A DNA stretch of 64,000 nt from contig NW_019775990.1 in NCBI RefSeq assembly GCF_001039355.2, positions 30,052-94,051 of the forward strand, in the 5' to 3' direction. The notes beneath the pieces were generated by a model, which made no database searches, was not told the DNA's origin, and worked only from the letters and a program-made list of their open reading frames with translations. A program made the translations under genes and the position numbers. Position 1 is the stretch's first letter. Every line of letters begins with the position of its first letter. Below are positions 12,175 to 23,061 of this stretch, piece after piece. Source of the stretch: Lingula anatina. Taxonomy: Eukaryota > Brachiopoda > Lingulata > Lingulida > Lingulidae.

Positions 12175-13885
12175 GTTAAATAGGTGCATAATACGCAGCA
12201 TTATGATGATGATGACGATAGACATACAGAGTAATATATGGAATAGTTAATATATTTATATTTATTAATCACCAAGAATTAACCTCACATATAGCTGGTG
12301 AGGTATTTTTAACAGTTCTAACGATTTTTAAAAGGCTGTTGGGCATTGTAGTTTAATTTTTGATATTATATAACTTTTCTGTGTCAGATGTTGATATTTT
12401 AAATTTTACTTCCCGTGTTTGTTTAAAAGACTAAATGAACAAGTCGCACATTTCAACTACGCATAATAACCAATCTAGTCGTACTATAGTCGTATATGTA
12501 GGTATATGTAAGACAGGGAACAAATTAAAGGTAACACTATGTAATATGCTCATATTACTGCATTTATTCTTCCAGTTGAACGAGTAATTGGAAAACATAT
12601 TTTAAGTATATTGTAGATTATCCGTAGTTAGGCGAGTCATAATAACTTGCAGTTCGTAATTTATCAGAAAATCAAATACAATGGCAAAAACATCCCGTTC
12701 CCAGAAAGAGAGAAATAACACACAAAGTCGCACTTTGTAAAATGAATTTTTTTCTTTTTCATTTTTATTCTTATTTTAGAACGAAAGGGTCTAAAACGGC
12801 AAGCGCCCTGCAACCGTTACGTGAATCGAACTTTTTAGAAGAATAGACATAATTGAGGGACGAAAAAGCAAAAGAAACAGATTCAAATATCACGAAATTT
12901 ATCCTCTGTTATCTAATAAAACATTCCTTATTACTGGTACCCGCCATTGCTATATAAAAACACCTAAACAGCTGATCAAATAGATTTTGTTTCCTCTCCG
13001 TGGACCTTTATTAAAAAAAAAAAAGAAAAACATAGACCATGCAAGTCCCAATTAACAGATATTGGGTTATTGTGCAAAATAGATTTATCGATCCTGGGTC
13101 CACGATTTGGCCCGTGTATACATACCAAATGTTTTGTTGTTATCGATATTAAACCGTATGATTTATACTTTAATTATCAGAGTGGCTGATCATTATTTAA
13201 GTAACGTGTGTTTAAGCTCATTGTTAATAGTGACTACATCTCAAGATGTACGACTGTAGGGCCTAACCTGAAATTTGGGGTATGTTAGCCAAGCCCAATT
13301 TTGTACCCTAGACATACCGTCTTTCCATTAAGCTAATTATGACATGCTGACAAAAGAAAGAAAAAGACTGACACTACTATCCATGCGGCTTAATTAAACT
13401 CTATTGTTAATAGCTCAACAATTTGTTTTTTGTCTTCTTTTAATTATTAGGATAATATCTACAGTTCAAATGGAAGTGTTTCACTGAAAACTGAGATGAC
13501 ATATATTGTAAACCCGTAGCAAGAAGGGGGGTTCTTTGGAGTTCACCACGCCAAAATGTGAAAGGTTAGTACTGTGTAGAGAGAGTAAACACTACAAAAT
13601 GCCATAAAGTGACATATGAAAAGAGAATGTCTGGGGAGGAAAATACAACAGTAGCCTCTTTTGGGGTTAACCTCACACACTACATTTTTGTTCTTTAGTG
13701 GAAATCAGCCGGTTGAGTAACACGCATAAAACCCATAAGGACGTTTTTATACTCAATAAACGTGCACTAGATCAGTAATTCAGTCGGGTCACCAAGAATA
13801 TCATCTCTCTAGTAAATGGATGGAAACGGTTGCTTTGAAGGGCGAGTAAGGTGAAATGATAGATATTTACTGAAGAAAAGAGGCA
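12175..13885. other. GT31 3' flank, non-coding
   Basis: No gene is seen. AATAAA at about 12914 is a possible polyadenylation signal for the GT31 transcript. The whole stretch recurs almost unchanged after 18673 (second haplotype). Confidence 0.45.
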
Positions 13886-14075
13886 TTATTTAAAGCCCAG
13901 GGCAGCAGGACTCAAAATACTGTACATATAGGCCTACGCATTGCAGTCGTCCATTGTACAGCTGACGTTATAATCCGTTTCCTTTTCTTTTCTTTTTATT
14001 TTATCGTTATTTTCAACATTACGAGGGTTAAACACGTGAAACTGCAAACAATCCATATGTTGGAGAAGTGGCATA
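13886..14075. other. ~190-bp block present only in copy 1
   Basis: Sits between AAGAGGCA and the MITE-like element at 14076. Copy 2 goes straight from AAGAGGCA to the element (20867). A short GGCA homology at the edges suggests a deletion in copy 2. Confidence 0.7.
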
Positions 14076-14299
14076 CAGGGGCGGATCCAGGATTATTTGA
14101 AGGGGGGGGGGGCTTCAGCGGGCCCCGAAAAATTCTGTTTTTTTAGAGGGCGAACGGTGCCATTTGGTACGGTTTAGAACTATGATTCAACTAGTCAAAA
14201 TTCTAAGTTCAAGAGGGGACCATTGGTGTGATTTTCTCATAAATCGAAGGGGGGGGGGGGTGTCAGGACCCTCTTGACCCATCCCTAAATCCGCCACAG
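14076..14299. mobile_element. hAT-like MITE with CAGGGGCGGATCCAG end (copy 1)
   Basis: Begins CAGGGGCGGATCCAG and ends CTAAATCCGCCACAG, an imperfect terminal inverted repeat. The interior holds two long G-runs and no ORF. Flanks GCATA and GTATA may be a degenerate 5-bp target duplication. The same end sequence marks the element at 53732-53899. Confidence 0.6.
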
Positions 14300-15089
14300 G
14301 TATAGGCCTACGAGATTGCATGTATGACATCAATAAGAACGTTTTATTAATTTCATTGTAGAAAAGAAACTAAAACGTTAATTACCATAGTTAAAAAATT
14401 TGCCCATATATCATTTGCCCATATATCATAAATGAAATATCTATTTTAGATGTCAATAGGCCTACTGTCAGATGTTGACGCAATAAATTCCAAATGAAAG
14501 AAATTCCCTATGGTCTCCGACCCCTTCTTAAAAGATGTTATATCCGGGATTTTCCTCCGAAATATAATTTTCCTTGAAACAAGGCAATTTTCTCCTAATT
14601 TCGAATTTACAACAATTTTCTTTCTTATCATAAATGATATATTTTGTTCGCTTGGCCTAAGCCGAGGTAAGATTTAAGATAATGCTTGGGAAATCACAAA
14701 ATAGAGGCAAAATAAAAGCAAAACAAACAACTTGTGTATGTGTGTGTTGGGGGAGGGGGGGGGAGTGTCTGCACGAGCTCACTACACCTCCATTTCATTG
14801 CATTTGTGGAACATCATGACAGCATAAAATACTAGCAAAATGTTTTAGATGTGGTAAAATCTCAACAACCGCATTCAAAGGGCGTGATCACCATGTGAAA
14901 GAACGCTTTCTTTAGTTAGGGTGCACTTCTGGTGATATTATTTTCTATTTGCCATCACATGAACTGGATATCTTCTTAGAGTGGAACTAATCAATAAAAC
15001 AATTTTTATCGGAATTTTCTCAGCTTTGCAAACCGTTAAAAGATGTACGAAACTAAATTTATTTTGACCTCCTAACTCTATATCCGGCA

Positions 15090-15242
15090 GGAAATCGGTT
15101 TTAACATGGCGGCGGAAAATTTCATGCTGCTAAACGTGTAATATTTTTATCTTAAAGAATATATCCAAAATCGCAAAAGAAAATTTCACTGTAGCCAGAG
15201 GAAAGAGTATATCGTTGTGTTTCCATGCGGCTGATTTGCCAG
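15090..15242 (+). promoter_or_regulatory. candidate promoter / untranslated first exon (copy 1)
   Basis: A CpG-containing patch has TTTAACATGGCGGCGG at 15102, a YY1-like start-site element often found just downstream of animal transcription starts. It opens a 12-codon ORF (15106-15141, TAA stop). A good donor, CCAG|GTACGT, follows at 15242/15243. This could be the non-coding first exon of the p190 RhoGAP gene 28 kb downstream, but the link is inference. It is preserved in copy 2 at about 21897-22049. Confidence 0.3.
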
Positions 15243-15868
15243 GTACGTATCAATCGCACTCAAGAAGTGTACGCCGGTTGATGAGAAGGCTGGTCGGTCT
15301 CCCCATTATAGCACTTACTGGCAACGCAAGCACATCACACCATGCCTTGTCCGCTCTAGTCCTTAAACCGCTCCGTTCAGGTATTTTACTAAGTACTGTG
15401 AGTGAAATGTATATATATTTAGGTTATGTTTAAAGACGTACACTTATGTATGTTTACTTTTATGTGAAAAATTATTAAGTTTTGAACGTATGTTAACTTG
15501 TGGTCTGCTGCCGCTGGATTTGGTTACCTCTAAGTTGTTTACATATTACAAATTAACTGTTTGGTCGTTTTTAAGCATTTTTGCAGCTACTATAGGTTTT
15601 TAGTATCACTTTTAAGATGCTAAAATATATCATCCACTCTTTTACTAAACACTGGTTGTGTTTAAGCCTGAAGGATTATGAATTTTACTCTTATGAGCTG
15701 TAATGAGCTAGAAGTTGAGGTATAATGTCCATTTTAACACATATTCATGAATGTAATTCAAGAGAAACAATATGGTGGGTCTTTTATCTCTCCAGGGGCA
15801 ATATTGAATAAAAAGGGATTTTGGCAGTGAAAATACCGGTTAAAGGATGCGATTTTAAAGAAAATTGT

Positions 15869-16260
15869 TTATGTTAAATGTTTGAAAAGACATACATTAT
15901 GTGGCATTTTATTGAAGCTGTGAGCTAAAAACATAAGTTTGAGAAAGTGGACATGAGACTTATCATGCTCCGACTTCTTATTGTCTCTGTAGATATCTCC
16001 TGATGGCATGTCACACTCTGCCATGGTCAAAGATGGATTTTTCTCTAGAAATTCACAGATGTCTTTTGCTAATTCATGACACAATATTCTTCTCTCAGAT
16101 AGAGAAAATAAATGGTACTTGAAAAAGGAATATAATTGTGTATTATAATTATTTTGAGACTTGTTAGTTGAAAACTACCATTTAACAAAATTAATAAATT
16201 GTAAAACATAGAGAAAAATGAAATGAAAAGATAATAAATAAAATCAGTTGCATGTGACAA
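15869..16260 (-). other. minus-strand ORF region, copy 1 (frame broken)
   Basis: Encodes, in two frames, the same protein as the intact 129-codon ORF at 22672-23061. An extra AT near 16085 splits it. No known domain is recognised. An AATAAA on the minus strand sits inside its 3' part, which argues that this part is UTR or non-coding. Confidence 0.15.
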
Positions 16261-17194
16261 GGAGATACATCAATGATGAAAATTTCTTCACATGGCTAGT
16301 TAGTGAAGTGCTTGAAAAAGAAACATTATATACTAAGAGATTTCTATGCATTACTCCAGTATGCTGTTTCTTAATGAAAAGTTTTTTTTTTTTTTTGTAA
16401 ATTACCTGCTTGATTGAATAGGGATGCTTTTCTAATCATACTTAAGAATTATTTTTAGTTCTAAAATTAATTATTGAGTCTGACCATGTTATGCTTTTGA
16501 AGATATAAGTCGTGTCTGAAACAATGTTGTCAGAACCTCTAAAGACAGGGAAATGTCAACTGTGTGGCTAGATAATTGTTAGTCTTATATTATGCGTTAA
16601 ATGATTTCATGAACATTTAATGCATAACTTACAATGATAATAATACTTTACACTATATGTTAGATTTAGGTATATGTCACTGTTGTATAAAATGAAAATA
16701 GGAGGAAGAAAGTGAACTCACACCTTGCATTTCAGGGCAATAACACAATTACATAATAGACACCCAAGGTTTATTTAACATTAAGCTGTCAGCATGGCCA
16801 GTACACAAACACAGTACATCAGGCTGGGGTTTACAAGTGCACAGCTTTCACTTTGAAATTCTGGTCACTCCAGCATAATTTGGACAGTCTTGGGATAATT
16901 GGATAAGTGATTGGGAAGTTTTCTCCACCTTATTTGCCAAGCTAATCAGAAGGTTTAGGTTTGGTTTGTTTGAACAAGGTGAGAAGCAGAGTTTGTTTGG
17001 GTCAAAGGTTTTAAACGGTTTCTCCATTTAGCACTGATTGTGTAAATAAAGGCTACTAGTAGTCTTCTATGGGGGTCTATGTTAATGCAATTCTGTGTAA
17101 TGTGATGCAATTTATCAGTCATGTTGAACAATTGTAGCATGTTTATTTGACAAAAGAGGATATCAGTATGCATTTTTATTATTTTTCATTTGGA

Positions 17195-17238
17195 TTTTTT
17201 TCTTTTTCTTTTTCTTTTTCTTTTCTTTTTTTTTTTTG
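17195..17238. repeat. (CTTTTT)n / T-rich low-complexity tract
   Basis: Pyrimidine tract of C(T)4-5 units ending in a T-run. It recurs with a different length at 23989-24025 in copy 2. Confidence 0.9.
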
Positions 17239-18376
17239 AAGTGGTAGGTATGAAGTGGTAATATAATTTGGTCAGGTAGATTAGTTTTACCTTACCCTCC
17301 TGAGGACTTATAAATAAACCTAGTTTTTGCTAGTGATTAAATCCCTAAAGCAAATACAAATGGTTTGAGGTTTGTTAAGTATGAGTAATGAACATATTAA
17401 AGATACAGGTTCAGCATTGTTTTTATTGATATTTTTTTCTTTTGCAAGCTGTTCTAATATTATTGTCATAAACTATTAACAAACTTTCATTTTAGGGGCT
17501 TGTCCAATCAAGATAACACCACTTAACGAGAAAGCTATTCATTTACAGTTGTGACATGTGCTATAATATTGATTGTCAAGCTCAGAAATATTGGCAGTAT
17601 CAGTCACATGTTTATTTCTCCATTTATATACAGCTATCCTCCCCCCTATAGCAAGCTGTGTAATGGCTTCGACTGGGCATGTTGTTTCAGAGAAAGACTA
17701 TTTTTATCCATAGTCCTTGGCCGAGGGTGATTCATTCCTCTAATACTCTCACTAGTGAGGTTAAAATGAACATAACATTATATGCCCATAGCCAGTGGAT
17801 GGTGTACTAAACAAAGCGTGCAATATGGAAGGGAAGTCAATAGAATTAGATACCACTCGGCCAACAGGAAACAAGCTAGTGTCATAACAACTGGGACCTG
17901 AGGTGAAAAGGTAAAATGTTAATGTGTTTGCTGTGTGTATGAATTACAATAGGAGGGAAACACAATGAAATAGCGGGTAAAATGGCCTATAAAGTATAAT
18001 GAAGAAATTCTTAAATGTGCTCAGAATACTCTTGTGTGGTCAATAAATGTGTGTCTGATTTGAGTGGCATTTAATCATTATACAAATTAATTTAAATGGG
18101 AGAGTTTATAGCATGAAGAAGGAAAGAAAGAAAAACATGTCAGACAGTTTTTGAAAGACTTGCCTACTGGCACAAAGTACTAGTTATTGACTTTCGTAAA
18201 TGCTTTTTACCAGTTATGTAAAAACTGTGTAGTAAATGAATTGTGGCTGAGGTCATAAACTTACTAGTACTATTGGTCATCAGTATAGTATAGTTCAATC
18301 TCCACAGGGAACAATGAATATGGCACTTTCATCCATAGGAGTTTTCCAAAAGATGAAAAAAAAAAAAAAAAAAAAA

Positions 18377-18377
18377 N
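18377..18377. other. assembly join (single N), poly-A end
   Basis: One N follows a ~22-base A-run. The sequence restarts in the middle of GT31 codon 373/374 from copy 2. Any ORF crossing this point (such as one beginning 18314) is an artefact. Confidence 0.97.
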
Positions 18378-18379
18378 TC

Positions 18380-18673
18380 GTGCCTTTCTGGCCATTCGAC
18401 GACGTATACGTCGGAATCGTCATCGCAGTTGCAAAAAGAATTTATCTCAAGGATATATCAAAGAAATACAGCGTGTTTCACTGCTGTGCAAATATCGAAA
18501 GAGATTTTTTCTTAAAGCAGTTGTTTTTTGCTCATTTAAAGAGAGGAGAAAATGAAGCGATTGACTCAATGGTCAGTATGTACGACAGGCTTATTCAACG
18601 TGAAAAAGACTACAGTGGATTTCAAAAATGGGTTTATAGTGAAAATACACGATATCTAAGACATCAGATCTAA
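18380..18673 (+). pseudogene. GT31 3'-end fragment, probable allelic duplicate
   Basis: Encodes the last 97 residues of the GT31 enzyme (from VPFWPFDDVYVG to RHQI and stop). Compared with the intact gene it shows two amino-acid changes, G452S and K461E. It has no start, anchor or DDD motif of its own because the copy begins at the join. It is most likely the second allele of the gene at 10762-12174, not a paralogue. Confidence 0.85.
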
Positions 18674-19194
18674 GTTAAATAGGTGCATAATACGCAGCAT
18701 TATGATGATGATGACGATAGACATACAGAGTAATATATGGAATAGTTAATATATTTATATTTATTAATCACCAAGAATTAACCTCACATATAGCTGGTGA
18801 GGTATTTTTAACAGTTCTAACGATTTTTAAAAGGCTGTTGGGCATTGTAGTTTAATTTTTGATATTATATAACTTTTCTGTGTCAGATGTTGATATTTTA
18901 AATTTCACTTCCCGTGTTTGTTTAAAAGACTAAATGAACAAGTCGCACATTTCAACTACGCATAATAACCAATCTAGTCGTACTATAGTCGTATATGTAG
19001 GTATATGTAAGACAGGGAACAAATTAAAGGTAACACTATGTAATATGCTCATATTACTGCATTTATTATTCCAGTTGAACGAGCAATTGGAAAACATATT
19101 TTAAGTATATTGTAGATTATCCGTAGTTAGGCGAGTCATAATAACTTGCAGTTCGTAATTTATCAGAAAATCAAATACAATGGCGAAAACATCC

Positions 19195-19670
19195 ATGTTT
19201 AAAATTATCCGTTGAATCTTGTCTATGGTGCTGGATCCAGCTGTAATACATAGGGACGCCAATAAGTAGTCCTCTAGTAACAGTATTGTCTATATATATG
19301 CATAGAAAACATCGTTGGTGCCCCATCAACTAGTTAACCAGATAACATTTCTAGTCAATTGTATCATAAAGCAATTTCATGTTAAGTGATCGATAAACAC
19401 GCGATCAATTATTTTTTATTGATTTGAAAAGAAGTTTTCTGACAAATGTTTATTTATTAGGGTTCGAGAAATACGTTTCCCTACATTTTACATAGAAATT
19501 CTTAGAATGAAATAATAATAATAAAAGCATTTATTCCAAGCGTCATTTAGTTTTTATTACATCTGATACCCGCCATACCATCCATAGTTTAAGACCAAAA
19601 TGGATCCAGGGGTTAGGGGGAGGGGGTAAGACCGTTTTTCAAAACAAAATCGCAGATCTAGCCTCCGCCC
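19195..19670. other. ~476-bp insertion unique to copy 2
   Basis: Copy 1 reads AAACATCCC|GTTCCCAG at 12690-12700. Copy 2 has ~476 extra bases between AAACATCC and CGTTCCCAG. No ORF. The right edge (GATCTAGCCTCCGCCC) faintly recalls the hAT-like MITE ends in this window. Confidence 0.75.
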
Positions 19671-20866
19671 CGTTCCCAGAAAGAGAGAAACAACTCACAG
19701 AGTCGTACTTTGTAAAATGAATTTTTTCTTTTTCATTTTTATTCTTATTTTAGAACGAAAGGGTCTAAAACGGCAAGCGCCCTGCAACCGTTACATGAAT
19801 CGAACTTTTTAGAAGAATAGACATTATTGAGGGACGAAAAAGCAAAAGAAACAGATCCAAATATCACGAAATTTATATCCTCTGTTATCTAATAAAACAT
19901 TCCTTATTACTGCTACCCGCCATTGCTATATAAAAACACCTAAACAGCTGATCAAATAGATTTTGTTACCTCTCCGTGGACCTTTATTAAAAAAAAAAAA
20001 AAAGAAAAACATAGACCATGCAAGTCCCAATTAACAGATATTGGGTTATTGTGCAAAATAGATTTATCGATCCTGGGTCCACGATTTGGCCCGTGTATAC
20101 ATACCAAATGTTTTGTTTTTATCGATATTAAACCGTATGATTTATACTTTAATTATCAGAGTGGCTGATCATTATTTAAGTAACGTGTGTTTAAGCTCAT
20201 TGTTAATAGTGACTACATCTCAAGATGTACGACTGTAGGGCCTAACCTGAAATTTGGGGTATGTTAGCCAAGCCCAATTTTGTACCCTAGACATACCGTC
20301 TTTCCATTTAAGCTAATTATGACATGCTGACAAAAGAAAGAAAAAGACTGACACTACTATCCATGCGGCTTAATTAAACTCTATTGTTAATAGCTCAACA
20401 ATTTGTTTTTTGTCTTCTTTTAATTATTAGGATAATATCTACAGTTCAAATGGAAGTGTTTCACTGAAAACTGAGATGACATATATTGTAAACCCATAGC
20501 AAGAAGGGGGGTGCTTTGGAGTTCACCTTGCCAAAATGCAAAATGGTTAGTACTGTGTAGAGAGAGTAAACGCTACAAAATGCCATAAAGCGATATATGA
20601 AAAGAGAATGTCTGGGGAGGAAAATACAACAGTAGCCTCTTTTGGGGTTAACCTCACACACTACATTTTTGTTCTTTAGTGGAAATCAGCCGGTTGAGTA
20701 ACACGCATAAAACCCATAAGGACGTTTTTATACTCAATAAACGTGCACTAGATCAGTAATTCAGTCGGGTCACCAAGAATATCATCTCTCTCGTAGATGG
20801 ATGGAAACGGTTGCTTTGAAGGGCGAGTAAGGTGAAATGATAGATATTTGCTGAAGAAAAGAGGCA

Positions 20867-21103
20867 CAGGGGCGGATCCAGGATTATTTGAAGGGGGGGG
20901 GGGGGGCTTCAGCGGGCCCCGAAAAATTCTGGTATTTTAGAGGGCGAACGGTGCCATTTGGTACGGTTTAGAACTATGATTCAACTAGTCAAGATTCTAA
21001 GTTCAAGAGGGGGCCATTGGTGTGATTTTCTCAGAAATCGAAGGGGTGGGGGTGGGGGGTGGGGGGTCAGGACCCTCTTGACCCATCCCTAAATTCGCCA
21101 CAG
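20867..21103. mobile_element. hAT-like MITE, allelic counterpart (copy 2)
   Basis: Same element as 14076-14299 on the second haplotype, with longer G-runs and CTAAATTCGCCACAG at the right end. Confidence 0.6.
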
Positions 21104-21896
21104 GTATAGGCCTACGAGAAGAAGGATTACATGTATGACATCTATAAGAACGTTTTATTAATTTCATTGTAGAAAAGAAACTACAACGTTAATTACCATA
21201 GTTAAAAAATTTGCCGATATATCATTTGCCCATGCATCATAATGAAATAGGGCCTATCTATTTTAGATGTCAATAGGCCTACTGTCAGATGTTGACGCAA
21301 AAAATTCCAAACGAAAGAAATTCCCTATGGTCTCCGACCCCTTCTTAAAAGATGTTATATCCGGGATTTTCCCTCGAAATAGAATTTTCCTTGAAACAAG
21401 GCAATTTTCTCCTAATTACGAATTAACAATTTTCTTTCTTATTATAAATGATATTTTGTTCGCTTGGCCTAGGCCGAGGTAAGATTTAAGATAATGCTTG
21501 GGAAATCACAAAATAGAGGCAAAATAAAAGCAAAATAAACAACTTGTGTATGTGTGTGTTGGGGGGGGGGAGTGTCTGCACGAGCTCACTACACCTCCAT
21601 TTCATTGCATTTGTGGAACATCATGACAGCATAAAATACTAGCAAAATGTTTTAGATGTGGTAAAATCTCAACAACCGCATTCAAAGGGCGTGATCACCA
21701 TGTGAAAGAACGCTTTCTTTAGTTAGGGTGCACTTCTGGTGATATTATTTTCTATTTGCCATCACATGAACTGGATATCTTCTTAGAGTGGGACTAATCA
21801 ATAAAACAATTTTTATCGGAATTTTCTCAGCTTTGCAAACCGTTAAAAGATGTACGAAACTAAATTTATTTTGACCTCCTAACTCTATATCCGGCA

Positions 21897-22049
21897 GGAA
21901 ATCGGTTTTAACATGGCGGCGGAAAATTTCATGCTGCTAAACGTGTAATATTTTTATCTTAAAGAATATATCCAAAATCGCAAAAGAAAATTTCACTGTA
22001 GCCAGAGGATAAAGTATATCGTTGTGTTTCCATGCGGCTGATTTGCCAG
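21897..22049 (+). promoter_or_regulatory. candidate promoter / first exon, allelic copy
   Basis: Counterpart of 15090-15242: ATGGCGGCGG at 21913 and the donor CCAG|GTACGT at 22049/22050 are unchanged. Confidence 0.28.
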
Positions 22050-22671
22050 GTACGTATCAATCGCACTCAAGAAGTGTACGCCGGTTGATGAGAAGGCTGG
22101 TCGGTCTCCCCATTATAGCACTTGCTGGCAACGCAAGCACATCACACCATGCCTTGTCCGCTCTTGTCCTTAAACCGCTCCGTTCAGGTATTTTACTAAG
22201 TACTACGAGTGAGATGTATATATTTAGGTTATATTTAAAGACGTAGACTTATGTATGTTTACTTTTATGTGAAAAATTATTAAGTTTTGAACGTATGTTA
22301 ACTTGTGGTCTGCAGCCGCTGGATTTGGTTACCTCTAAGTTGTTTACATATTACAAATTAACTGTTTGGTCGTTTTTAAGCATTTTTGCAGCTACTATAG
22401 TTTTATAGTATCTCTTTTTAGATGTTAAAATATATCATCCACTCTTACTAAACACTGGTTGTGTTTAAGCCTGAAGGATTATGAATTTTACTCTTATGAG
22501 CTGTAATGAGCTAGAAGTTGAGGTATAATGTCCATTTTAAAGCATATTCATGAATGTAATTCAAGAGAAACAATATGGTGGGTCTTTTATCTCTCCAGGG
22601 GTAATATTGAATAAAAAGGGATTTTGACAGTGAAAATACCGGTTAAAGGATACGATTTTAAAGCAAATTGT

Positions 22672-23061
22672 TTATGTTAAATGTTTGAAAGGAAATACAT
22701 TATGTGGCATTTTATTGAAGCTGTGAGCTAAAAACATAAGTTTGAGAAAGTGGACATGAGACTTATCATGCTCCGACTTCTTATTGTCTATGTAGGTATC
22801 TCCTGAAGGCATGTCACACTCTGCCATGGTCAAAGATGGATTTTTCTCTAGAAATTCACAGATGTCTTTTGCTAATTCATGACACAATTCTTCTCTCAGA
22901 TAGAGAAAATAAATGGTACTTGAAAAAGGAATATAATTGTGTATTATAATTATTTTGAGACTTGTTAGTTGAAAACTACCATTTAACAAAATTAATAAAT
23001 TGAAAAACATAGAGAAAAATGAAATGAAAAGATAATAAATAAAATCAGTTGCATGTGACAA
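22672..23061 (-). other. unidentified minus-strand ORF, copy 2
   Basis: 129 codons: a hydrophobic, low-complexity first half (probably chance) and a more protein-like second half (CHELAKDICEFLEKNPSL, then MAECDMPSGD). The second half is mostly conserved in copy 1, but a 2-bp indel breaks the frame there. Without splice or homology support I do not call it a gene. Confidence 0.18.

Larger units (their letters stand above)
11881..18376 (+). repeat. haplotype copy 1 of a ~6.5 kb duplicated segment
   Basis: Matches 18380-25141 along its whole length with scattered substitutions, small indels and a few block indels. It starts within the GT31 coding sequence (codon for V374) and ends in the A-run after TTTCCAAAAGATG. 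The two copies meet at the single N at 18377. Confidence 0.95.

Noticed and set aside
15215-15433. 72-codon ORF conserved in both haplotype copies (15215 and 22022)
   Set aside because: It has no ATG (starts with TTG) and conservation is expected between alleles. The region may be a 5' exon, but not this protein.
18314-18673. ORF joining MNMALSS... through a lysine run and X to the GT31 C-terminus
   Set aside because: It crosses the N at 18377. The lysines are the A-run at a contig end, so this is an assembly artefact.
18380-18673. A second, paralogous GT31 gene
   Set aside because: The homology continues for 6.5 kb of non-coding sequence at allele-like divergence and starts at a join, so it is better explained as the other haplotype.
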